Below the pieces are notes generated by a model. It worked only from the letters and a program-made list of their open reading frames with translations. It ran no database searches and was not told where the DNA came from. This document shows, in pieces, positions 1 to 6,042 of a stretch of 6,844 nt of DNA. This DNA is from Candidatus Brocadiia bacterium. GTDB lineage: Bacteria; Planctomycetota; PUPC01; DSUN01. Each line of letters begins with the position of its first letter. The first letter of the stretch is position 1. The DNA is taken from contig JADHXT010000192.1 in the NCBI GenBank assembly GCA_016782825.1, positions 1 through 6,844 on the forward strand, read 5' to 3'. The position numbers and the translations under genes are program-made.

Positions 1-1
1 G

Positions 2-1531
2 GTGACATTCGAGCACCGTGTGGTCCAGCACCTCGGTGGGACCGTCCTTCCCCTCGTGCGGCGCATCGTGCGGGGCCTCGGCCTGAAGCCCACGGGGTTC
101 GAGCTGTCGGTCACGAACCTCGGTGCGGCGTCGACGCTGGACGTGGGCCTCGAGGTCTCGGGCTTCTCGGCGGACGCGGCAGTCACGCTGGCGGCGCTCT
201 CAGCGGCGCTGAAGCTCCCCCTGCCGCAGGACGCCATCGTCACAGGACACGTCGCGTCGCCAGAGGGCGAGCTTCGCCCCGTTAGGAGCATCCCCCGCAA
301 ACTGGCCGCGGCGGCCGCGAATGAAGGAGTTCGGCGGTTCGTCTGCCCCGCACTGGATGCAGACAGGTCGGTGGAAGAGCTTGCGCCCAACGAGTGGCAA
401 CGCATCGCTGACGCCACGAGCGGTGAGAGGGGCAATGTCCGAATCATCGCCGTTACCGACATCGCCGAGTTGCTCTCGGCGGTCGTCGACGACGAAGCCC
501 TGGTCCGCGCCGCCCTGTCCTCCGGCTTCTTCGGGCATGAAACAGACGGCTGCAACGGCAGCCCGGCCGACCGGGCGATCGCGTCCCTCGCTGCGCGACA
601 CGAGGAGCGTTTCCTGGGGGTGGTGGATGCCCATCTCCTGGCGGGCCGCGTCCCCGACGTTCATGCACTGCTTCGGCTTCGCTGCCGTTTCCAGTGTCAG
701 CGCAGGCGATACCCGTCTGGCCTCGGGCGCCATCTCCTCGAGCTGATGTCGTCGCTGCCTCCCGCCCTGCGCCGCATCAAGGGATGGTTCCCCCTCGTGC
801 CTCTGGCACAGTGCCTGCGGCTCTGCACCTTGGCGGCGCGCGGCGACCACGAGGATGTCCAACGCCTTCTGGACGCCGTCCATGGCCGTCTCCCTGCTCG
901 CGACTCACCTGCGAGGACGCGCGGGGAGGCTCCCAGCCCGCCAGCGTCTGCGGCGGCGGCCGTGGACGCGGTCATCGCCGAGATCAGCGCGGAAACTCTC
1001 GCCGAGGGGATCGGCCTGCCCATCGATTCCGCGCGGGCCGCGTACGTCCTGCCGGACGCCACGATCGACTCCTACGACGACTTCCACGAGCTGATCGTGG
1101 GCTTCCACCTCGCTCTACTGCGGCGGACGTCCGTTCCACTTGATCCGGCCGACAGCCACGGAGCGGCCGCCGAGGCCTACGCTCTCCTCGAGCGGGCCTT
1201 CGCGGATCACGGCGGCCCGGAGGCGGCCTGGGCGGAGGCCCGACATGGCACCCGTGGCGGCGCTCGCTTCGTGCTCGATGCCATGACCGAGCAGCTCAAG
1301 TCCGAGCACCGGGCCAGGCACGTGGGCAGGGTCCTCAAGGAGGCCGTCGACCCTCTCGACTGGGACGAGCGGGTCGCCTTCATGGCCGCACTGCTCGAGC
1401 GCCTGGCGCCACACCTGCCCGCGGGACTGCGCTCGGCGCCACCCGAGCGGTTCGCCCGACACTACGAGGCCATCGCCAGAGCCTATGTACGATCCCTCGA
1501 CCCCGTCACGCAGCTGCTTCGCCGTCTGTAG
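2..1531 (+). CDS. Lon-like (S16) peptidase domain fused to a helical family module; 5' partial
   Basis: The reading frame is open to the left edge, so the GTG at position 2 is probably an internal Val and not the start. Residue numbers count from it. Residues about 1-162 match the second half of a Lon S16 domain: a helix, a beta segment, then G54-F-S56-A-D in the place of Lon's GPSAG, T81-G82-H83 in the place of TGE, and R99-K100-L-A-A in the place of EKLLAA. Ser56 and Lys100 are 44 residues apart, against 43 in E. coli Lon (S679/K722), so the dyad looks intact. The flanking pattern also resembles the Lon-like domain of RadA. The first S16 strands, and any AAA+ domain, would lie upstream of the window. 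Residues about 165-296 are helical and unrecognised, and 297-320 form a Pro/Ala-rich linker. Residues 321-509 are homologous to the proteins of genes 2, 3 and 5 (EAYALLE at 391-397, GTRGG at 416-420, VDPLDW at 449-454, ending LRRL). A role in peptide cleavage or as a structural Lon-like partner is inferred. Confidence 0.82.
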   Translation: MTFEHRVVQHLGGTVLPLVRRIVRGLGLKPTGFELSVTNLGAASTLDVGLEVSGFSADAAVTLAALSAALKLPLPQDAIVTGHVASPEGELRPVRSIPRKLAAAAANEGVRRFVCPALDADRSVEELAPNEWQRIADATSGERGNVRIIAVTDIAELLSAVVDDEALVRAALSSGFFGHETDGCNGSPADRAIASLAARHEERFLGVVDAHLLAGRVPDVHALLRLRCRFQCQRRRYPSGLGRHLLELMSSLPPALRRIKGWFPLVPLAQCLRLCTLAARGDHEDVQRLLDAVHGRLPARDSPARTRGEAPSPPASAAAAVDAVIAEISAETLAEGIGLPIDSARAAYVLPDATIDSYDDFHELIVGFHLALLRRTSVPLDPADSHGAAAEAYALLERAFADHGGPEAAWAEARHGTRGGARFVLDAMTEQLKSEHRARHVGRVLKEAVDPLDWDERVAFMAALLERLAPHLPAGLRSAPPERFARHYEAIARAYVRSLDPVTQLLRRL

Positions 1532-1536
1532 CTGGA

Positions 1537-1542
1537 AAGGAG
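1537..1542 (+). promoter_or_regulatory. Shine-Dalgarno site of gene 2
   Basis: AAGGAG lies 8 nt before the ATG at 1551 and within the 19-nt gap after gene 1's stop. It decides the start of gene 2 against the in-frame ATG at 1485, which lies inside gene 1 and has no comparable site. Confidence 0.8.
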
Positions 1543-1550
1543 CCAAGACC

Positions 1551-2132
1551 ATGGCGCTCATCGATACCTTCCTGGCGGCCCTGGACGAGCGACAGATCGC
1601 CCGTCGTGTGGGCCTCCGACACGACGAGGCCCGCCTCCAGTACCCGCTTCGCCGGAATACGGTGGCGAGCTTCGACGCGTTCACCTCCGCTATCGCCGAC
1701 TACTTCAACCACCACTTCACCCAGTGCGTCTCCAACGGGGGGGCTCTCCCGCCCGCTGAGGCAGCGGGACGAGCAAAGGAGATCCTGGAGAGCGAGTACC
1801 GGCGCCGCAACGGCGACATCGTCAGCGCCTTCAACGACGCCCACGACGGCACGAACGGCGGGCTGCGCGTGGTCCTGGACACCATCGCCGAGGCGCTCAA
1901 GAAGGAATCGGTCGAGCGGTACATCCGCGACGTCTTCGATCAGCACGTCGCGCCCAACTCCTGGAACGATAAGGTGGAGATCATCCGCCAGTTCATCCGC
2001 CGGTGTGGTGCGAACCTCACGTCCTCTATCCGAACGGACCAGCCGGAGCGATACGCCCAGAACTACCAGGAGCTGATCCGGTCGTACGTCGACGCTCTGC
2101 GGCAGACATCCTCGATCTTCCGGCGACTGTGA
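1551..2132 (+). CDS. Stand-alone helical paralogue of the gene 1 C-terminal module (193 aa), function unknown
   Basis: I do not recognise a named family. The 193-residue protein looks entirely helical, with no signal peptide, membrane segment or catalytic motif. It aligns end to end with residues 321-509 of gene 1. The N-terminal pattern is L-x-x-L-D-E-R-Q followed by an acidic/aromatic helix around S40-F-D-A-F44. The core is G100-T-N-G-G104 followed by L-R-V-V-L-D and E-A-L-K-K-E119; over 22 residues, 12 are identical to gene 1. Then come V133-A-P-N-S-W138 (VDPLDW in gene 1) and a C-terminal F-R-R-L (LRRL in gene 1). The gene starts 19 nt after gene 1 with a good Shine-Dalgarno site and ends 13 nt before gene 3, so the three are surely co-transcribed. 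Because one family member is fused to the Lon-like domain, the free paralogues may form hetero-oligomers with it or act as adaptors. That is inference. Confidence 0.85.
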   Translation: MALIDTFLAALDERQIARRVGLRHDEARLQYPLRRNTVASFDAFTSAIADYFNHHFTQCVSNGGALPPAEAAGRAKEILESEYRRRNGDIVSAFNDAHDGTNGGLRVVLDTIAEALKKESVERYIRDVFDQHVAPNSWNDKVEIIRQFIRRCGANLTSSIRTDQPERYAQNYQELIRSYVDALRQTSSIFRRL

Positions 2133-2134
2133 GG

Positions 2135-2140
2135 GGGAGG
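2135..2140 (+). promoter_or_regulatory. Shine-Dalgarno site of gene 3
   Basis: GGGAGG lies 5 nt before the ATG at 2146, at the end of a purine run that begins at gene 2's stop codon. It supports the start of gene 3 and tight translational linkage to gene 2. Confidence 0.75.
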
Positions 2141-2145
2141 CGGTC

Positions 2146-2730
2146 ATGGCCACTGCGCTGGAACGCTTGCTCGATAGCATCGATCCCGAGCGGACGCTGG
2201 AAGAGCAGGGGCGGCGGGCCGATCGCGCTCTGAACGCGTTCACCAGCCCCTCACTGATCGAGGACTGGGATGCATTCCGCGCCTGCTTGGTTCGTTTCGT
2301 GGCAGACCTCGATGGCCACCTGCTTCGGCTGCCGGGGGGGCGCCCGCCGTCCATGGGCTTCGATTTCGACTGGGGCCGGTGCACCCAGCTCCTCATGCAC
2401 GCATACGGCCACAGCGGCGAGAAGGCGGCCTTCGAGATGGCGCGGACGGGCAACGAGGGCGGGCTCCGGGCAGTGTTGCGGAAGATGGCGATGACCCGCT
2501 CCGAGCAGTTCGTCGAGAACGAGGTCGCGGCCAGGGCCAACACCTACTGGGATGGCCTCTCCGCCGACGAGAGACTCGCCGCCGGCGAGGAGTACCTCGC
2601 GAAGTACGGGCACCTTCTCCCCTCGGAGTTGACCGAGGGGAGTGCCGCTCGCGTCCGGGCAAACCTGCCGCGGGTCCTCCAGGAACACCCGCAGCTCATG
2701 GAGAAGCTGCGGCAAGCCACCCGGCGGTGA
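2146..2730 (+). CDS. Divergent third member of the helical family (194 aa), function unknown
   Basis: The protein is of similar length to those of genes 2 and 5 and aligns with them over most of its length, but it is the most divergent copy. Recognisable anchors are L-E-R-L-L-D-S-I-D-P-E-R near the N-terminus, W41-D-A-F44 (F-D-A-F in gene 2), and G102-N-E-G-G-L-R108 followed by A-V-L, which matches G-T-N-G-G-L-R in gene 2. The downstream D/W motif is altered: W135-D-G-L-S-A-D-E-R replaces the x-W-N-D-K type. The middle segment around residues 62-80 (P-G-G-R-P-P-S-M-G-F-D-F-D-W) differs from the siblings, and the C-terminal R-R-L ending is replaced by a basic R-R tail. No enzymatic motif, signal peptide or membrane segment is visible. 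It sits 13 nt after gene 2. Divergence of one copy among several suggests specialised subunits of one assembly, though this is not shown. Confidence 0.82.
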   Translation: MATALERLLDSIDPERTLEEQGRRADRALNAFTSPSLIEDWDAFRACLVRFVADLDGHLLRLPGGRPPSMGFDFDWGRCTQLLMHAYGHSGEKAAFEMARTGNEGGLRAVLRKMAMTRSEQFVENEVAARANTYWDGLSADERLAAGEEYLAKYGHLLPSELTEGSAARVRANLPRVLQEHPQLMEKLRQATRR

Positions 2731-2843
2731 CCCATTCCAGCCCCCTGACCCCTTCCCTTCGCCTGGCGATCCCTCATGCTCCTGAAATCACCCGACGGCC
2801 CCCGCCGCTATCCATGCGGAATCGTGCGAGTCTGGGGGAACCC
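2731..2843 (+). other. 113-bp intergenic stretch before the ATPase gene
   Basis: This is the only sizeable gap within the five-gene unit. It is pyrimidine-rich at first (C/T runs near 2740-2760) and has no convincing hairpin with a U-tract, no clear -35/-10 pair and no repeat. An in-frame ATG at 2814 precedes the preferred ATPase start but has no Shine-Dalgarno site. I see no small gene here; a leader or weak internal promoter cannot be excluded. Confidence 0.5.
2834..2840 (+). promoter_or_regulatory. Probable Shine-Dalgarno site of the ATPase gene
   Basis: A GGGGGAA run ends 3 nt before the ATG at 2844. It is a moderate match at rather short spacing, but better than anything before the alternative in-frame ATG at 2814. 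It supports the 828-residue product that begins M-S-I-E-Q. Confidence 0.55.
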
Positions 2844-5330
2844 ATGTCCATCGAACAGGCACTGCTTGCCCGCTCTCAGCCTTACATGCTGGCCGCCAAG
2901 GTCAGGGAACTCCTGCACGCCGAGGTCTACAAAGGCTGCCTGCCGGACCTCGTGGCCCTGCCCGTTGCCCTCGAGCCGCTCTACCAGCCGCTCTTCGGCA
3001 CCGATGGCCCGGCCACCGAAGGCTCATCGGAGACATATGTCCTCGACGATCCACCTCCCGAACCCGAGCTGCTCAGGCTGCGGATATGGCTCTCTCCGCA
3101 GCAGACGTGCACCTGGGAGCGCTCCGAGCTCTTCCTGAAACAGCTTTCGCATGTCCGCCGCCGCGTCGCCTTCGAGATCCTCGGGAACCAGGAATGCACC
3201 GCACTGCAGCTCCTGTGCAGCCGCGACGACCTGGCCACCGTCACTACGGCGTTCTCCAGTCAGTTCGAGCAGTGCGCTCTCTCCCCTGTCTCTGACGACT
3301 TCATGCGAGACGTCGCAGCCCAGGATTGGGCCGGCGCCCGGTTCCGGGATATCTATCCGCCGCCCCCCTATTCGCATCTGCTCACACGGCCCGACGAGTT
3401 GAAGCGCTCTCCCCATGCAACCCTGATCGCGGGCCTCACTTCCATCACGCCCCCTGCAATGGGCTTCTTCCAGGTGGCCTTCGCGCCCGTCTCACCCCAT
3501 CACAACTGGCACCGCAACGTCCGCACCCTTCTCGACCTCGAGTTCTCCGCCAAGCTGGTGGGCGGCGTGCCAGGCGCTCACCGATTCGCGCAGCAGATGC
3601 CTTCGGGCGATCTGAAGCAGATGGCGATGGACCTCGAGGAGAAGGCCCACACCGACAAGCCGTTCTTCGCGGCGGCGCTCCGCGTCGGCGTCGTGAACGG
3701 AGGGGGCTGCTCCTCCAGCTGGCTCGAGTCCCTCTCTCTGGTCGGCAGCCTCCTTCAACACGGCGGCCGGCCCCTGCGGTGGGTCACCGACGAAGCGTAC
3801 CATCGCCACCTGGCTCCGGACGTCATCGGACGCATGTTCCGGGCGGGACTGACCCATCGGTCTGGGTTCCTGGTCAACTCATGGGAACTCGCCAGTCTCG
3901 TGCACATGCCCCCGAGAGAGATCACGGAGTGCCATCAGGATGCGATGGCCCTGCTCGAGACGCTGCCCGCCGAGGAGAGCCTGGCCCAGGGCACGTCGAT
4001 CGGCGTCTGCCCGTACGCGGGGACCTCCCGTCCAGTGTGCATCCCTCCCGGGATCCGCGGCAAGCACGTGCACCTCATCGGGCGCCCCGGCATGGGAAAG
4101 TCCACGACGATGGAGTACATGATCCTCCACGACGTGGGGCTGGGCCACGGCGTCGCGGTTCTCGATCCGCACGGAAGGCTCGTCCAGCGGCTACTTTGCC
4201 TCCTGCCGGCCGCCCACGCCGAGCGCGTCATCTTCCTCGACCCCGGTGACCCGGAGTGGGTGCCTATTTGGAATCCCTTCCGTGTACGAGGCCCTACGGA
4301 CCATAGCCGTATCGCCGACGATCTGGTCCGGGCCTTCAAGAGCTTCGTCACGGGCTGGGGCGACCGCCTCGAACACCTGCTCCGCCACGCCATCTACGCG
4401 GTCCTGCACCTGCCGCGTGGCAGTCTACTCGACGTCTCGGACATCCTCCGGCAGAAGTCCGACGAGAGCCGTCAGCTCCGCTCCATGGTCCTCAGGTTCG
4501 TGGACAATGAGGTGTCGCGGCGCTTCTGGCGGAACGACTTCGACCGGTACCGCTCACCAGATCTGGCTCCGCCGCAGCACAAGCTCAGCAAGCTGCTCAC
4601 GGCGGGATCCGCTGCCCTGATGCTCTCCCAGACGGAGACATCATTCGACCTGCAGGACGTGATGGGCAGCGGCAAGATCCTGCTCGTGGACCTCTCCACG
4701 GTCGGGCCGGAGACGCGCGAGATCCTCGGGTGCTTCCTGCTCTCGCTGCTGCATCTCACGGCGCTGGGGCGCGGCAGTCTGTACGCGGAGACGCAGCTCC
4801 CGTTCCACGTCTACTGCGATGAAGCGCACCGCTTCCTCACCGACGCGGTGGAGGACCTCATCGCCGAGACCCGCAAGTTCAACGTGTCCCTGGTGCTCGC
4901 CCACCAATACATGAAGCAGTTTGCCCTGCGGAAGGCGGACGCGCTCTCCAGTACCGGAGCGACCATCATCTTCAACATCGACACACGGGACGCCCAACTC
5001 CTCAGGAAGGACCTTCGCGGCTTGGTCGAACTCGAGGATCTGATCACCCTGGACGTGGGCGAGGCCGTCGCTCGCATCGGCACCCACGTCGTGCGACTGA
5101 AGACACACCCTCCACTGGACATTCCCGAAGGCCATTCCCGCGACCTCATCATCGCCGGGTCACGCAGCCGGTACTGCAGGCGCGCAGAGGAGGTCCGCCG
5201 GGCCATCCGGGCTCGCAGCCAGCGCTGGCATGAACCCCTGCCACTTCTGGGCGCCGGCGGCATCGGAGCGGGGGAAGGGCAGGACGGCGCGGGATCCGAC
5301 GGCGAGGAGCTTCAGTACGATGTCTTCTGA
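2844..5330 (+). CDS. HerA/FtsK-superfamily ATPase of hybrid VirB4/VirD4 type (828 aa)
   Basis: This is a P-loop motor likely to act as a hexamer that moves DNA or protein. Residues about 100-380 resemble the N-terminal domain of Gram-positive and archaeal conjugation-type ATPases: V108-A-F-E-I opens the fold, and N345-S-W-E-L-A-S-L-V-H-M-P-P357 fits the family's E-L-A-x-L-x-H-x-P motif. The motor domain follows: Walker A G413-R-P-G-M-G-K419-S-T, V-L-D441-P-H-G, the strand I-L-L-V-D616-L-S, Walker B Y657-C-D659-E660-A-H, and a sensor-like A686-H-Q688. The order matches VirD4/TraG-like and HerA-like proteins. The last 30 or so residues are Gly-rich, then acidic, and end Y-D-V-F. There is no signal peptide or clear membrane anchor, unlike classical VirD4, so it is probably cytosolic. 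The open frame extends further upstream (to 2379) only by overlapping gene 3. It is flanked on both sides by helical paralogues, which points to one complex. No relaxase is visible, so conjugation is unsupported within this window. Confidence 0.9.
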   Translation: MSIEQALLARSQPYMLAAKVRELLHAEVYKGCLPDLVALPVALEPLYQPLFGTDGPATEGSSETYVLDDPPPEPELLRLRIWLSPQQTCTWERSELFLKQLSHVRRRVAFEILGNQECTALQLLCSRDDLATVTTAFSSQFEQCALSPVSDDFMRDVAAQDWAGARFRDIYPPPPYSHLLTRPDELKRSPHATLIAGLTSITPPAMGFFQVAFAPVSPHHNWHRNVRTLLDLEFSAKLVGGVPGAHRFAQQMPSGDLKQMAMDLEEKAHTDKPFFAAALRVGVVNGGGCSSSWLESLSLVGSLLQHGGRPLRWVTDEAYHRHLAPDVIGRMFRAGLTHRSGFLVNSWELASLVHMPPREITECHQDAMALLETLPAEESLAQGTSIGVCPYAGTSRPVCIPPGIRGKHVHLIGRPGMGKSTTMEYMILHDVGLGHGVAVLDPHGRLVQRLLCLLPAAHAERVIFLDPGDPEWVPIWNPFRVRGPTDHSRIADDLVRAFKSFVTGWGDRLEHLLRHAIYAVLHLPRGSLLDVSDILRQKSDESRQLRSMVLRFVDNEVSRRFWRNDFDRYRSPDLAPPQHKLSKLLTAGSAALMLSQTETSFDLQDVMGSGKILLVDLSTVGPETREILGCFLLSLLHLTALGRGSLYAETQLPFHVYCDEAHRFLTDAVEDLIAETRKFNVSLVLAHQYMKQFALRKADALSSTGATIIFNIDTRDAQLLRKDLRGLVELEDLITLDVGEAVARIGTHVVRLKTHPPLDIPEGHSRDLIIAGSRSRYCRRAEEVRRAIRARSQRWHEPLPLLGAGGIGAGEGQDGAGSDGEELQYDVF
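5304..5309 (+). promoter_or_regulatory. Shine-Dalgarno site of gene 5 inside the ATPase gene
   Basis: GAGGAG lies within the last codons of the ATPase gene (Glu-Glu), 10 nt before the ATG at 5320. It decides this start over the in-frame ATG at 5230, which would overlap the ATPase gene by 101 nt and add residues with no counterpart in the paralogues. Confidence 0.7.
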
Positions 5331-5934
5331 GTCTGTCAGGCAGCGGGCCGAAGAAGTGGTGTCGCTGCTGCGCCAGGCGCTGGACCAGGAGCGGCTCGCA
5401 GCCCTGATCGACCAGCCCATCGACCGGGCCGCAGCGGCCTGTCTTCGCGAGTGCGACGGAGGGCAATCCGCCAGAACTCTCCAAGGAATGACCGCGGCGC
5501 TCGTCAGGGCGGTCTATGCGGACGCGCTGCCCTGCAGGCGCGAGATTCCGGACTCCGACGCACGGGACGAAGCGTACGCTCTCCTCGAACACGGCTACTC
5601 GGGGAGCCGAACGGGTGGCTACGACGAGGCCCTGCTCGACGCTGCCGACAGCACGCAGCCCGGCGTCGAGCTCGTGGTCGCGTGGATGGCGGACGCTCTC
5701 AAAGAGCGACGGCGAGCATCGTACACGCGGTGGGTGATCGCTCGTCACGTGGACCCAGCCGATTGGAACATGAAGTGTGCATTGGCCTCCATCCTCGCCG
5801 AGCAGTGCAAGAAGTACCTCCCTCCGGAACTCCAGAGCTGCCCCAAGGAGCAGTTGTCGGACTGCGCCGTCGACCTCCTGCTCCTTGACCTCGCGACGGG
5901 CCATCAGCTTCAGCAGGCGCGCGCGGGCGCCTGA
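5320..5934 (+). CDS. Fourth member of the helical family (204 aa), overlapping the ATPase gene
   Basis: No named family is recognised, but homology to the gene 1 C-terminal module is plain. E84-A-Y-A-L-L-E90 is identical to residues 391-397 of gene 1, and V144-D-P-A-D-W149 matches VDPLDW there. The segment ending M123-A-D-A-L-K128 matches the M-T-E-Q-L-K helix, and Y166-L-P-P-E-L-Q-S matches H-L-P-A-G-L-R-S. The N-terminal L21-D-Q-E-R25 corresponds to L-D-E-R-Q in gene 2. The G-T-x-G-G core is degraded to S-T-Q-P-G. It is Cys-richer than its siblings (C41, C45, C72, C153, C163, C174, C182), without a recognisable zinc motif. The protein is predicted helical and soluble. The first 11 nt overlap the end of the ATPase gene, so translation is probably coupled. 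Its position downstream of the ATPase, with the other copies upstream, shows the family brackets the motor gene. Confidence 0.83.
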   Translation: MSSESVRQRAEEVVSLLRQALDQERLAALIDQPIDRAAAACLRECDGGQSARTLQGMTAALVRAVYADALPCRREIPDSDARDEAYALLEHGYSGSRTGGYDEALLDAADSTQPGVELVVAWMADALKERRRASYTRWVIARHVDPADWNMKCALASILAEQCKKYLPPELQSCPKEQLSDCAVDLLLLDLATGHQLQQARAGA

Positions 5935-6042
5935 ATCTCGCGCTGAAACTCCCCCCGCAAGTCTGCCGCTGAGAACAGTGCACGCCGAGGAGGATACCGC
6001 GGGTCCCGCCGGCTCCCCCCTGCTGCCCGAGGTACACGAGAC
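5935..6042 (+). other. 108-bp gap between the five-gene unit and the primase gene
   Basis: The gap holds no gene I can support. It contains an excellent Shine-Dalgarno sequence, GAGGAGGA at 5987-5994, with no ATG, GTG or TTG at usable distance. It also has a short GCGGG-T-CCCGC palindrome at 5999-6009, too tight to fold as a hairpin. I see no terminator with a U-tract and no clear sigma-70 promoter. Confidence 0.5.

Noticed and set aside
1506..2543. Long minus-strand frame (345 codons) across genes 2 and 3
   Set aside because: It lies antisense to two genes supported by homology to each other and by ribosome sites. Its product has no recognisable fold, and such frames are common in GC-rich DNA.
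2379..2843. Upstream in-frame extension of the ATPase
   Set aside because: It would overlap gene 3 for 352 nt and give an Arg-rich sequence unlike the family. The ATG at 2844 has a ribosome site and starts the recognisable protein.
2..5934. Reading the locus as a BREX system because of the Lon-like protein
   Set aside because: No PglX methyltransferase, PglZ or BrxC-like gene is present, and the ATPase is of VirB4/VirD4 type. The resemblance is limited to having an S16 domain.
5999..6009. GCGGG-T-CCCGC palindrome as a terminator stem
   Set aside because: A one-base loop cannot form a hairpin and no U-tract follows.
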